From Pseudoips prasinana (taxonomy: Eukaryota > Arthropoda > Insecta > Lepidoptera > Nolidae), in contig OX621254.1 in assembly GCA_951640165.1 (NCBI GenBank), positions 25,828,001 through 25,892,000 of the forward strand: a stretch of 64,000 nucleotides of DNA, in the 5' to 3' direction. The notes under the pieces were generated by a model, which worked only from the letters and a program-made list of their open reading frames with translations, had not been told where the DNA came from and did no database searches. Of the stretch, positions 54,060 to 63,708 are shown one piece after another (the stretch's first letter is position 1; each line of letters opens with the position of its first letter). The translations under genes were made by a program, and so were the position numbers.

Positions 54060-54140
54060 GTATAGCAATGGTTACCCTAGTGACAGAGTTGTTAAGTCCA
54101 ATAGACTTTGGACATGGCTAATCGGCACTTGTCTAAGTGA
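54060..54140 (+). repeat. Rep2 head fragment
   Basis: agcaatggttaccctagtga, cagagttgttaagtcc and tttggacatggctaatcgg. Confidence 0.6.
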
Positions 54141-54149
54141 CTCATCAGT

Positions 54150-54450
54150 GCCTCATTGGTCTAGCGGTAACATGTTCTCCCGCAGTTAATGAAGGTGCAA
54201 ATCCAAGGTCAGGCAAAAAAGTGATTAAGGTATTTATCTGTATAGCAAAATTCTTAGTATCAGCCCGAAGTCCAGAAGTTGGCGGAATCTGCACCCCGTG
54301 CCTCGAAGACCACGTAATCCGTTGGTCCTGTACCTGACCTCTTTGTAAACGTCTTCTTGCTAGTTGACCCATCGGATTATGAGAGTGCCATAATAGACAG
54401 TGTCCCTGTGTTTTCGCACACACTTGTGCACAATAATATGTCCTCCACCG
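54150..54450 (+). mobile_element. SINE-B, near full length
   Basis: Head attggtctagcggtaacatg. Body cagtatcagcccgaagtcc, gaagttggcggaatctgc and ggattatgagagtgcc. It ends cacacttgtgcacaataata, lacking the last 50 bases. Confidence 0.82.
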
Positions 54451-54784
54451 ATGTCGCGTGTCAGTGTTCTTACATTAGTGGTGTAGCTTTTAGCTTTAAG
54501 CCAGCATTTTTTTTATAATAACTACTTACGACAATTTAACTTCAGATTCATTCATGTTTTTGAGTTTCTATAATAATTCAGAACTCGTATTTAATGTCAA
54601 ACAATAAACGAATAAAGTATGAACAATTTTAAAATAGAACAAAACTCATACATTTCAAATAATACTTGACTATATGCAAACAATCTTGAATACCGCTCCG
54701 AGTCACGAGCTACCCTTTAAACCAGCCTTTCTCAACCTTTGCAGTTTTCTGTGAAATTTTATAATACTTAGTTACTTATCGCAT
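54451..54784. other. No gene recognised
   Basis: AT-rich spacer. Confidence 0.35.
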
Positions 54785-55015
54785 AAGAAGTGGTTACCCT
54801 AGTGTCAGAGTTGTTCAAGCCGTCCATTAGGCCTCTGATATGGCTTAACGACTCTTGTCTAATCACTACAACCGGGACCGACAGCTTAACGTGCCTTCCG
54901 AAGCACGGAGACGCTCAGCACTTTGGCGATCACCCATCTATGGACTGGCCGCGAGCCTAGTTACTTAACCTCGCCGATCGCTTACGGATCGGTGAGAGCA
55001 TCTAGCTATACATTA
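54785..55015 (+). repeat. Rep2, most complete copy
   Basis: agtggttaccctagtgtcag, aggcctctgatatggctta, cgacagcttaacgtgccttc, gaagcacggagacgctcag, ccatctatggactggccg and gcctagttacttaacctcg. About 230 bp; no terminal repeats seen, class unknown. Confidence 0.75.
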
Positions 55016-55204
55016 TGACGGATACTGAGATAAACAATGTCCACAACATTATGTCTTTGTCTTCAAGTTTAAATTTGTTGTGGAATAGTTATACATTTTT
55101 TGTAGCGCCAAGATATCAAACTTACAGCCCTCCTGATGGTAAGCGGTTACTGTAGGATATAACACTTGCGCTTTATATAACACCGAGTATATTAAAATAA
55201 AATG

Positions 55205-55445
55205 ATCACAATAATTCACCGCCAACTGATTCGATTCCCACCCTGGACAGATATTGACGGGTCTGTTAGCGTGCATGCTTGCTTTTTACGCCTGAGGTCG
55301 TGGGTTTGATTCCGACCCAGAGCAGGTATTTGTTTGCATGATCATGTATATTTGTCATGTCTGGGTGTAATTATATATTTATAAATATGTTTTAACAAAA
55401 GAAAAGTAGTATATGTAGTATATTATAGTAGTAGTATATATTGTA
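55205..55445 (+). mobile_element. SINE-A2, composite
   Basis: Two tRNA-like B boxes (gattcgattcccaccctgg at 55217 and tgggtttgattccgaccc at 55303) lie about 85 bases apart, followed by one body (gtctgggtgtaattatata, agaaaagtagtatatgtag). It is probably a copy inserted into, or recombined with, another head. Confidence 0.7.
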
Positions 55446-55571
55446 GTATATACTTTTCTTTCTTTTTATATTACAAATATTAAATATTACTTAACAAATA
55501 AAACAAACAAACAATAATACATAAAAAGAACTATGAGTATGTTAAGATTGTACAAATGGCGGCCTTATGGA

Positions 55572-56264
55572 TGTGTTGAGGAGAAGAAACAAAGATGAGA
55601 TCAAGAAGATGATGGGTAGCATTAAGGGGTAGGATTGATAAGTTGAGAGAATCGGAAATTGCAGTTAACGATGAGGAGCGGAAATCATTTTTGAGTAGAC
55701 AGGTATTAAAGTCGCCCATGATAATTGCGTGACTGTAAGAAGGTACAAGTTTTTCAAGAAGGTGTTCTAATGAAGAGAAATAGTTAATACGGAGAGAAGG
55801 ACAGTAAGACAGTAATAGACTCCAAGCAAAAGCTTAGTATGGTGAAGATGCACTTCCAGGAAAAGGTGCTCACCGCCATTTGCAGGTGTTGGTTGCTCAG
55901 ACACGTCGACTACAGAGAAGGAAATATTAGAACGCAGATAGATTGCCACGCCTCCACCGTTTCCTTTCACACGGTCATTACGAATGAGCTCAAATCCTGG
56001 AAGTGAGTAAGCTAATGAAGGGAGACAAGGTTTCAACCAAGATTCTGAGACAAGGATAGCATGGATATTTTTACAGTCGAAGGTGGCCAGCATATCGGGG
56101 AAGTGAGCCGGAATGCTTTGCGCATTTATGTGGACTACATTGAAATTACGGGGAACATCGAAAAATTTCTGTGCCAAAGTGTCCGTTAGTGAAGGTATAC
56201 TCGAGAAGCTATCATCATTACTACTGCCTGAGTAAAAGCTATCTTTATCACTACAGTCTGACAT
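55572..56264 (-). pseudogene. CR1-like ORF2: endonuclease part only, frameshifted
   Basis: It starts at ATG 56264 (MSDCSDKDSFYSGSSND). The acidic, Ser-rich leader of about 35 residues is followed by the endonuclease: FNVVHINAQSIPAHFPDML, AILVSESWLKPCLPS, GFELIRNDRVKGNGGGVAIY and LLLGVYYC. The frame is lost near 55795-55815, where tactgtct and tactgtcc stand side by side. That 8-base near-duplication would by itself cause the shift. In the next frame it continues LEHLLEKLVPSYSHAIIMGD, FNTCLLKN and HHLLDLIFVSSPQHIH, then breaks off in 3' UTR sequence. The catalytic E (SESW), D (MGDFN) and surrounding N are present, but the terminal SDH motif and all of the reverse transcriptase are lost. It cannot encode a working ORF2. 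Confidence 0.8.
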
Positions 56265-56931
56265 ATTATAATAATATTAAATACCTATATAAAATAAAAT
56301 AAATATATATACCTATATGTCAAAATATTTACAATAAAACAATTTATACTAAAGTCACACAGTCCACCCACCGCACCGGCTGCATTGTAAGGTATCGCAT
56401 TTACAAGCATTTATAAGCAGTGCAGCTAAGTACAAGCAAATAAAGACGAAAAGATAAGTAATCAAAATAGTGTGTCTTGAGTAACGCTGTCTGTATTATA
56501 CCTATCATGTGAAGTTTTTATGAAAAAGTAGTAAAATGCTATTTAATTAAAATAGTAGGTATAGTTCATTTACAAAATTAAATTTAAATTAAATTTGGAC
56601 TCAAATGTTGAAATTATGACGATTGACTAAAAAGACCGAAAAAGTTGAGAGGAACTAAACGTGGCTACAGTATGCTTACATACTCTTTGCCTGACATTAA
56701 AAGTAGACAAACAATTACAAGTAGTAGGTGATTTGTAACTCAGATATTATTTTTAATTTGTGATGATTACCCTGTTTAAATGCACTATTTTGATTATTCA
56801 TAATACTCACAATGTGGGTGTTTGAGTTTCGAAGTAACTATAAACGCGACATACGTATAGCTTGTACGTAACTGGAATGGTTAACTAAAAACAAGAATAC
56901 AACTTTGAATGAAGCTACAATATAAAACATC
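56265..56931 (-). other. LINE inter-ORF spacer, no coding seen
   Basis: AT-rich 667 bp between the ORF1 stop and the ORF2 start of the same minus-strand element. No convincing frame. It may include an insertion, as such spacers are usually shorter. Confidence 0.4.
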
Positions 56932-57678
56932 TCATTTTTTACTTGATGCAGCAGTACGTTTGGGCTTGGTTGTTTTGGTGCATGCGACCGGCTTGGCAGT
57001 TTCTTGCGACAGAGTATTATCCAAAGGAATACAATTCAAGTCGGCGAGACATGTAATTTTCTTACGCGCCCCATTCGTTTCCGAGACATAGAAGACTTCA
57101 CCCTGCTTAGTAAACGAGCGATTTACTCCATATCTGTCACGTACCTTCATGAAAAGATCGTGCCGCATCTTCGTCAGAAACTCAGATAATGTGATACCGG
57201 AACCTTTGAGCTTTGCCTTTCCAGACCAGATCTTATCTCGAAGTGTTCTATCATGCAGCTTAAATAGTATTGGGCGAGACTTCTTAGTCGATGAACTCCC
57301 CATCCTGTGACACCTTTTGATGTCCCCAGTTGAGAATGATGGCATGAGTAATTGGTCCTGAACAATACCTGCAACAACTTCTTCAATGTTTTCCTTGGGA
57401 TTTTCTGTGACACCATGTAGCAAGAGAATCTTCCGGCGACCACGCATCTCAAGGCGATCAGCATCTTGAGCAAGTAGATCAACCTGCCGCTGTAGATTGT
57501 TCATGATGTCAACAACATTGTTCCGGAAAGTTTGGAATTCTGAGGCCATTCCTGAGGTGCTTACAGATCCACTGATGCTTGGGGACTTCTGTAATTCAGC
57601 AGCAATGGCACCCATACGTGTGTTTAGCCTTGTGAACTCCTCCCTCATTTCACTCATGGACTGCTTAATAGATTCCAT
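56932..57678 (-). CDS. LINE ORF1, coiled-coil/RRM RNA-binding protein, intact
   Basis: 248 aa with ATG at 57678 and no interruption. Residues 1-30 and 47-80 are heptad-like (MESIKQSMSEMREEFTRL; FRNNVVDIMNNLQRQVDL), predicting a split coiled coil. Residues 82-150 form an RRM-like fold (RRKILLLHGVTENPKENI, DIKRCHRMGS, KSRPILFKLHDRTLRDKIW). About 150-208 matches the C-terminal domain (LSEFLTKMRHDLFMKVRDRY, EVFYVSETNGARKKI). The end is basic (KTTKPKRTAASSKK). Such proteins trimerise and bind the element's RNA. It is notable that this frame is intact while ORF2 of the same element is frameshifted and lacks the reverse transcriptase. Unlike the 222-aa ORF1 at 29594, it has a longer, non-charged N-terminal linker. 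Confidence 0.82.
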   Translation of the reverse strand: MESIKQSMSEMREEFTRLNTRMGAIAAELQKSPSISGSVSTSGMASEFQTFRNNVVDIMNNLQRQVDLLAQDADRLEMRGRRKILLLHGVTENPKENIEEVVAGIVQDQLLMPSFSTGDIKRCHRMGSSSTKKSRPILFKLHDRTLRDKIWSGKAKLKGSGITLSEFLTKMRHDLFMKVRDRYGVNRSFTKQGEVFYVSETNGARKKITCLADLNCIPLDNTLSQETAKPVACTKTTKPKRTAASSKK

Positions 57679-57982
57679 TGTGTACTGGAGATAATGCTAT
57701 TCCGGTTGGTAAACTGTATTAACTTTCAATTTATATCATTAAATGTGTAAAATTATGAGTTATTCTTATTTAAAACTATTTTTAAATATAGAGCTAATTA
57801 ACAGCAATGTGCACTATACAACTACCCTCGAAGAAAAAATAATACATCTTTAGACATTTTTCCAATGAAATTTGTATCATACAGACATTTCTTATTGTAT
57901 AAATAATATGTATCTAAATTCTATACGGCCTACTTACTATTTTATTATGTTCTTTAATTTAAGCCTCTGTAGTTATTAGACT

Positions 57983-60620
57983 GTTCTACCTTCGAATGCT
58001 ACGCATCATTTCCCTAACTGTTCCTTCACTTCTTGACCTAATTATTGTATCTTCTGTTGAACATGTTATCAAGCATGGTCAATTTTCTGCTGACGTCTTC
58101 TCTTATCATGATTTGATTTATCTTTCTTACAAAATTCGACCCCCTAAAGCAAGTCGGAAAATTCTTTTGCAGCGCAATTTTGGTGATATGAATCTGGATG
58201 ATCTTCGAGAAGAGGCTCGTAACTTAGATTGGGAGCCCCTCTTTGCACTCGATTCAATTGACGACAAGGTTAATTATTTTACCCAAAGTCTTATAAGACT
58301 CTATGACAAGTACGCTCCCACTCGTCCTGTTAAATTAAAACATCTTCCGGCGCCGTGGCTGACAAAACACCTTAAAACTATTCTGAACAAAAAAGTAGCT
58401 GCTAAGTCAAAATTTAACGCCCGCCCTAATTCGGCAAACTGGGAAAAATTCGTACAAATCCGAAATCACTGCAACAAGGTGTGTAAGCAAGCCCAACGCC
58501 AACATATCCATAGTTCCGTAGAAAACGGAGACCCAGCTAAAGTCTGGAAATTTCTGAGATCATTAGGTGTTGGTAAGTCACGTCAAAACACAATCCCAAA
58601 AGATCTGAACTTAGATTTACTCAATCAACATTTCTCTACTTCGTCCAATATACAAAGGACAACTAAAACTAATACTTTGAATTATCTTTCCGCACTTCCA
58701 ACACCTGATCACACCCAATTTGTCTTTAATCATTTTACTAATTGTGATGTTAAGAGAAGCATAATGTCCATATCGTCCAATGCAATTGGCAGTGATTGTC
58801 TTAGTCGTAAAATGATCCTACCCATCCTAAACGAGATCCTTCCCACTATCACCCATATATTGAACCATTCGGTAACTAGTGGCTACTTCCGGACACAGTG
58901 GAAAGAAGCCAAAATTACTCATTTACCTAAAAAATCTAATCCTTTATCCTTCACCGAATATCGTCCTATATCCATATTACCGTTCCTATCCAAAGTTCTT
59001 GAACGTCTCATTTATAATCAACTAAATCTCTTCCTTTGCAAGAACTCTCTCCTCAATCCCTTTCAGTCCGGTTTCCGCCAGGGCCATAGTACGACTACGG
59101 CACTGATTCACATCACAGATAACCTGAGGTCTGCTATGGATAGTGGCGAACTGACGTTGCTCTGTCTACTAGACTTTAGCAACGCTTTTAACACCGTCGA
59201 TTTCGACATATTGCTTGGTATACTTGCTCTCTGAACATATCTCCAACGGTAATTGATTGGTTTCACAGTAACCTGTATGGCAGACGCCAGCGAATCTGTA
59301 TCGAAGAGGCAACCTCTTCCTGGAGCTATACATCAGCTGGCGTGCCGCAGGGTGGTGTTTTATCTCCTTTATTATTTGCAATATTCATTAATGCTATATC
59401 CAAAAATCTGAATTTGTCCTACCACCTTTATGCAGATGATCTTCAAATTTACAGCCGAGCATCTTCTGATAATCCACCGGAAGCTATAGACTCTATAAAT
59501 TCAGATCTTTTACATATATGCACATGGAGTAAATCTTATGGGCTCACAGTAAACCCGTCTAAATCTCAAGCCATTATCGTTGGCAGTACCAGAATGAGAT
59601 CCAAAGTTGATTGGTCACGAGTCCCTAATATAATGTTTGACAATGCAATTGTACCTTTAAGTGATAAATTTGGGGATATACATTGACAAGGATTTCTCTT
59701 GGGTTTCTCAGAGGTTACAAGAGGTTAGCCGCAAAGTCTTTGCATCTGCGGGATCTCTGAAAAGGATTCGAATTTTTTTACCAGTAACCACTAAGATTGC
59801 GCTTGCTCAATCCATCCTTCTTCCTATTCTCGACTATGCTGATGCCAGTTATCTCGATTTGACCCAAGAGCAATTTGACAAGCTTGAGCGACTTCAAAAT
59901 TTTTGTATAAGGTTCATATTTGGGCTCCGCAAGTATGACCATGTATCTGAATTTCGTACAAAACTCAAGTGGCTCCCTATACGCCTTCGCCGGAATGCAC
60001 ATATTTTGTCCCTTTTATACAGCATTATCTTTAATCCTGCTACCCCCTATTATCTTCAAGAACGATTTAAATTTCTAAGTTTCACATGCGAGATCATTGA
60101 GATCATCAGAAAACCTAAACCTGTCTTTGCCAACACATTCTACTAACTTTTTTAGTAAATCTTTTACTGTTGAGGCAGCTCGCCTCTGAAATGCGTTGCC
60201 TTTAGCAATTAGACGTGCTAAAACCCTTGCTTTGTTCAAAACTCTAGTGAAAAACCACTACTTGTCACTATGAATGCATTTCCACTGTCCTTCCAAATTA
60301 TATTGTTTATTATGTATGTATTATTATGTTTATGTAATTAAGTATGTATTATATCTAATGACATGGAAGTATTACTGTAAATGCCATTATTAGTTTGTAA
60401 GTATTTAGATTCCTACTTAAATTATTTTATCTTGCACTACCCTTATCGTGTTGTCTTTCTATATTTCTGCTTCATATCCATCCAAAGGTTGTCTGAAAGA
60501 GATCGCTGACTGCGATAAGACCGCCTATTGTACAATTTGCTTTCAATGTTTCCTAAATTTTTGCCTGTAATTGTTGTGCAATAAAGAGTATTTATCTTTT
60601 CTTATCTTATCTTATTTTTG
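57983..60620 (+). mobile_element. CR1-like LINE, 5'-truncated
   Basis: It begins inside the endonuclease C-terminus and ends with ggttgtctgaaagagatcgc, ataagaccgcctattgtac and gtgcaataaagagtatttat, then a ttatc/ttatct short repeat. Confidence 0.85.
57996..60273 (+). pseudogene. CR1-like ORF2: endonuclease end plus reverse transcriptase, multiple frameshifts
   Basis: First block, 57996-59234: LLDLIIVSSVEHVIKHGQF, VFSYHDLIYLSYK, then NPLSFTEYRPISILPFLSKV, FQSGFRQGHSTTTALIHIT and LLCLLDFSNAFNTVDF. One base is missing near 59225. Second block, 59342-59686: VPQGGVLSPLLFAIFINAIS and the catalytic YHLYADDLQIYS near 59430. A second shift falls near 59668. Third block, about 59670-60146: NLGIYIDKDFSWVSQRLQEV and CIRFIFGLRKYDHVSEF. 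A further shift and a TGA in place of a tryptophan codon follow in AARL(W)NALPLAIRRAKTLAL (about 60170-60220). The conserved order shows a reverse transcriptase of the CR1 group (YADD form; Zenon-like elements in butterflies are an example), now dead. Confidence 0.85.
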
Positions 60621-60807
60621 TGATTCTTAAGCAGAATTTTATCTGCACTGGAAGTCCATTAAGACATTCTCAACAATGTTATGCATACCTGTTATCTGTA
60701 TGATTACAAACACATAACATTAGTTAACTAAATAATTTATAAGTCTATGTAATTGTACTGTTGGTGTGCTTAATAATAAAATAAATAAATAAAAATAAAT
60801 AAATAAA
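60621..60807 (+). mobile_element. Possible LINE 3' UTR fragment
   Basis: ttggtgtgcttaataataaa followed by ataaataaataaa repeats. It resembles a Jockey-type tail; weak. Confidence 0.35.
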
Positions 60808-60885
60808 ATAGTACAAGCTCTGCTTAATTTGGGTTCAGATGGCCGTGTGTGAATAATGTCCCGGTATATTTATTATTTATTTATT
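60808..60885 (+). mobile_element. SINE-A2 3' fragment
   Basis: agtacaagctctgcttaattt, ggttcagatggccgtgtgtg, then atttatt repeats. Confidence 0.75.
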
Positions 60886-61287
60886 TATGGATATTGTTTC
60901 CGCCATATTGCTACTGCGCAAGTCAAAACTTGTTTCTAAACTTAAGTTTGGGAAACGTTTTAAAGGAGTATGGTACACATATTTTTGAAATAAGTGGAAC
61001 ATTTATGACTATTTAAATATAAAATATATTAACATTATATAATAAACATTAATATTCAAATAGTATACATGAATGAGGAAATGAATATAATTAAGAAGCT
61101 AAACAACGTAATGTAGGTATTTGGAAAATGATCGAAATAAAAATATTCTTCAGATACAGAAATAATTATAGCTGTTTTTCTTATTGCATATATTCGGTTA
61201 TATTCGGTGGCCAAACGGAAGTAGTTTTGTAGCATGGGGTAATTGTAAGTTTTGCGTTATATACATGGCAATGGTAAACAGTAATAA
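60886..61287. other. No gene recognised
   Basis: AT-rich spacer. Confidence 0.35.
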
Positions 61288-61457
61288 ATAAAAATCCTGG
61301 GACATTATTCACACAAGGCCTTTTGATCCCAAACTAAGAAAAGATTGTACTATAGAAACCAGATAACTGAGATACTACATACCCAGACTCAAGATAAACA
61401 GAGATGGGCGGGAATTGAACCGACGACCTGCGAAAACACGCCAAATGGCCCGTCATA
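61288..61457 (-). mobile_element. SINE-A2, internally deleted
   Basis: cacacaaggccttttgatccc at the left and cgggaattgaaccgacgacc at the right. The body is shortened by about 80 bases. Confidence 0.75.
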
Positions 61458-61491
61458 ATATTGATATAGACAAAAATACAACACGGTATGA

Positions 61492-61914
61492 CTTGAGCTT
61501 GATAAACTTGAGCGTCTCCAGAACGTCTGTATAAGATTCATATTTGGTCTACGTAAATATGATCATGTCACGGAATTTCGTAACAAGCTCAAGCGGCTGC
61601 CCATTCGCTTTCGCCGGAATGCTCAATTTCTGTCACTTCTTTACAATGTTTTGTTTACTCCTTCTGCTCCCTCTTATCTTAAAGATCGCTTTTCTTTCCT
61701 TTATGAGTCACATTCGAGGTTACTAAGATCAGCGCAAAATCTTCGATTAAAAATGCCAGAGCATTCCTCAATATTTTTTGACAAATCGTTTGCTGTGCAA
61801 GGTGGCCGTCTGTGGAATGCACTGCCATTAGTAATTCGTCAAGCAAAATCACTACGACAGTTTCAGAATCTTGTGAAAGAACACTACATGTCTCTTCAAC
61901 AAAGTACAAATTGA
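61492..61914 (+). CDS. CR1-like reverse transcriptase C-terminal fragment, open frame
   Basis: About 140 codons open from the truncation point to the TGA at 61912: LDKLERLQNVCIRFIFGLR, KYDHVTEFRNKLKRLPIRF, SAPSYLKDRFSFLYESHSRL and GGRLWNALPLVIRQAKSLRQ. It is co-linear with 59878-60270 but without its frameshifts, and clearly from a related subfamily. It is the thumb and C-terminal part after the polymerase; no start codon or catalytic residues remain, so no active protein is made. The 3' UTR to 62315 includes ggttgtctggaagagatcac, ataaggccgccaattgtac and ggtgtacaataaagagtta with (TATC)n. An open fragment implies a recent 5'-truncated insertion. Confidence 0.8.
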   Translation, partial: LELDKLERLQNVCIRFIFGLRKYDHVTEFRNKLKRLPIRFRRNAQFLSLLYNVLFTPSAPSYLKDRFSFLYESHSRLLRSAQNLRLKMPEHSSIFFDKSFAVQGGRLWNALPLVIRQAKSLRQFQNLVKEHYMSLQQSTN

Positions 61915-62315
61915 TTACTTTTAATTGGTCTGGAACTTCAGCATTAAAAATAGCTCTTGTGTACATTATGGTTATAGTTTTCAAGAATGTATATATATTT
62001 TATTTATATATGTATATATTTATATATATGTGTATATAGTATAGATGTTATGTAATATGTAAGTTAAGTATAAGTTTGTAGCGTATTAAGTTAACTGTTT
62101 TTGTCATGGTACCAGTGCGTACCATGTCATCATTTTTGTACACTGACAACTACCGCAACTATTTTGTTCTATATTCCAATCCCTGCCTAGGTTGTCTGGA
62201 AGAGATCACATTTAGTGATAAGGCCGCCAATTGTACATTTCTGTAATGCATCCTTGTTTCTTATATTTTATTTTACTTGGTGTACAATAAAGAGTTATCT
62301 ATCTATCTATCTATG
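61915..62315 (+). mobile_element. CR1-like LINE 3' UTR with (TATC)n end
   Basis: It ends cttggtgtacaataaagag followed by ttatctatctatctatct. This is the intact form of the MITE-1 target at 9118. Confidence 0.85.
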
Positions 62316-62670
62316 ACCTACCTCTAGCTATAAGGATGAAATCTAGCCGTGTTCCACTTTTTACTTTTAACCTGAAAAAATATTAAGTGGGACATCTAAT
62401 ATAAATAGACTATGTTATTTTTGAGTTAAACTGGCTATCTTGCAATAATATTGACTTATTCAAGCTGCATCAGCATTGCTCAGTTGTAACGAAAGCTGAT
62501 GGATTGTAAATGTTTACCTCCCCTTTCCACAGAATTCGGCTTTGGAAGGAAAAAATGTTTCAGATACTTATTTAATGATGAGGTAAGTAGTGTAAATTGA
62601 ACCTTGCCGTGTTGACTTTTGACATCAAATAGAAAATCAATTTTTAGAGTTAATTATTATGTATGAATTA
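62316..62670. other. No gene recognised
   Basis: AT-rich spacer. Confidence 0.35.
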
Positions 62671-62851
62671 CTAGCAGTGCCCCGCAGTTTTACCCGCGTT
62701 AAACTTTATAAGTTATAATCTATGTGTTAATCTAGGGTGTCAGCTAACTCCATACGAAATTTTATTGAAATCGCTCCAGCCGTTTAGACGTAAAGAAATA
62801 ACAAACATACACACTCACACGCTTACATACTTTATTATAATATTAGTGTGA
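62671..62851 (-). mobile_element. Helitron, family 1
   Basis: The minus strand starts TCACACTAATATTATAATAA and ends cgggtaaaactgcggggcac then tgCTAG, with A/T flanks. Confidence 0.88.
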
Positions 62852-63081
62852 TAAATTCCTTTAACAATGAAATAATAGTTTTAATTATTATTGGGCTTAC
62901 ATTTGTTGTTCTTAAGTATTAATTTGTTTTTTTTTGTCTATTCTTGCAAGAATGTTCACACTAGTTCATAACTAACTTAAAATATAACCTATTAGCGAAG
63001 ACCTGTTATTGGCTTCTAGTCGCTTATTATATTGTTATCTTTGTTATCATTGTATAGCTGTTGGTCTTCCAAGAATAAATA

Positions 63082-63330
63082 ATAATATCTAGGGACAATG
63101 TCACACAGATCTTCCTAACCCCAAACTAAGCAAAGCTTATACTATGGGTACCAGGCGACGATATACATACTTATATAGATAGATAAATACTTATATACAT
63201 AGAAAACATCCATGACTCAGAAACAAATATTCGTGCTCATCACACAAATATTTGCACTTACCGGGATTCGAACCCAGGACCACCAGCTTCGTAGGCAGGA
63301 GCACCACCAACTAGGCAACGGTGACCGTCT
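63082..63330 (-). mobile_element. SINE-A, full length
   Basis: Tail cacacagatcttcctaacc (on +), head gattcgaacccaggaccac and ccaactaggcaacggtgacc. Preceded by (AAT)n at 63077-63088. Confidence 0.9.
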
Positions 63331-63377
63331 AAATAAATAAATAAGAGATGTCTGTCTTATAAATAAATAAATAAGAT

Positions 63378-63640
63378 ATTCATCATGACAGGCCAATGAC
63401 GTCCCCTGCTGGACAAAGGCCTACCCAAAAGATGTCCACAATCGTATTTTGTCCATAATAGGCCATAATCGCCACGCTTGGAAGTCGGGTTGGCGTTCGC
63501 AGTATGATGCTCATAGTACTCAAAGAGATGATGCCACGCTGCTGCCCGTTCTCTGGTAGATATTCTCTAGAGACGACGTATCCCTACGCCCCCAAGGTAT
63601 GAGATGGGTGATATTTTTTGCCGTCAGCTCCACAGCGTAT
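63378..63640 (+). repeat. Rep3 copy
   Basis: catcatgacaggccaatgac, gtcccctgctggacaaagg, cgccacgcttggaagtcgg, gctgctgcccgttctctgg and tacgcccccaaggtatgag. It has an extra agatgtccacaatcgtat block. Confidence 0.7.
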
Positions 63641-63708
63641 TTTATAAATATAAATGTATAAATAAAAAATAAGTAATATTGATATATAATTTAATTAATT
63701 AATTATAT

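Larger units (their letters stand above)
55446..57960 (-). mobile_element. CR1-like LINE with its reverse transcriptase deleted
   Basis: Read on the minus strand: 5' UTR (57679-57960), intact ORF1 (56932-57678), spacer, endonuclease N-terminal half (55543-56264), then directly a 3' tail. The tail, ataaggccgccatttgtac at about 55550-55570, matches the LINE 3' UTR at 62218-62238. About 2 kb of ORF2, including the reverse transcriptase, is missing. Confidence 0.65.

Noticed and set aside
55543..58100. Twin-priming 5' inversion of a single LINE
   Set aside because: The overlapping endonuclease segments on the two strands are clearly different in sequence, so they are not from one RNA.
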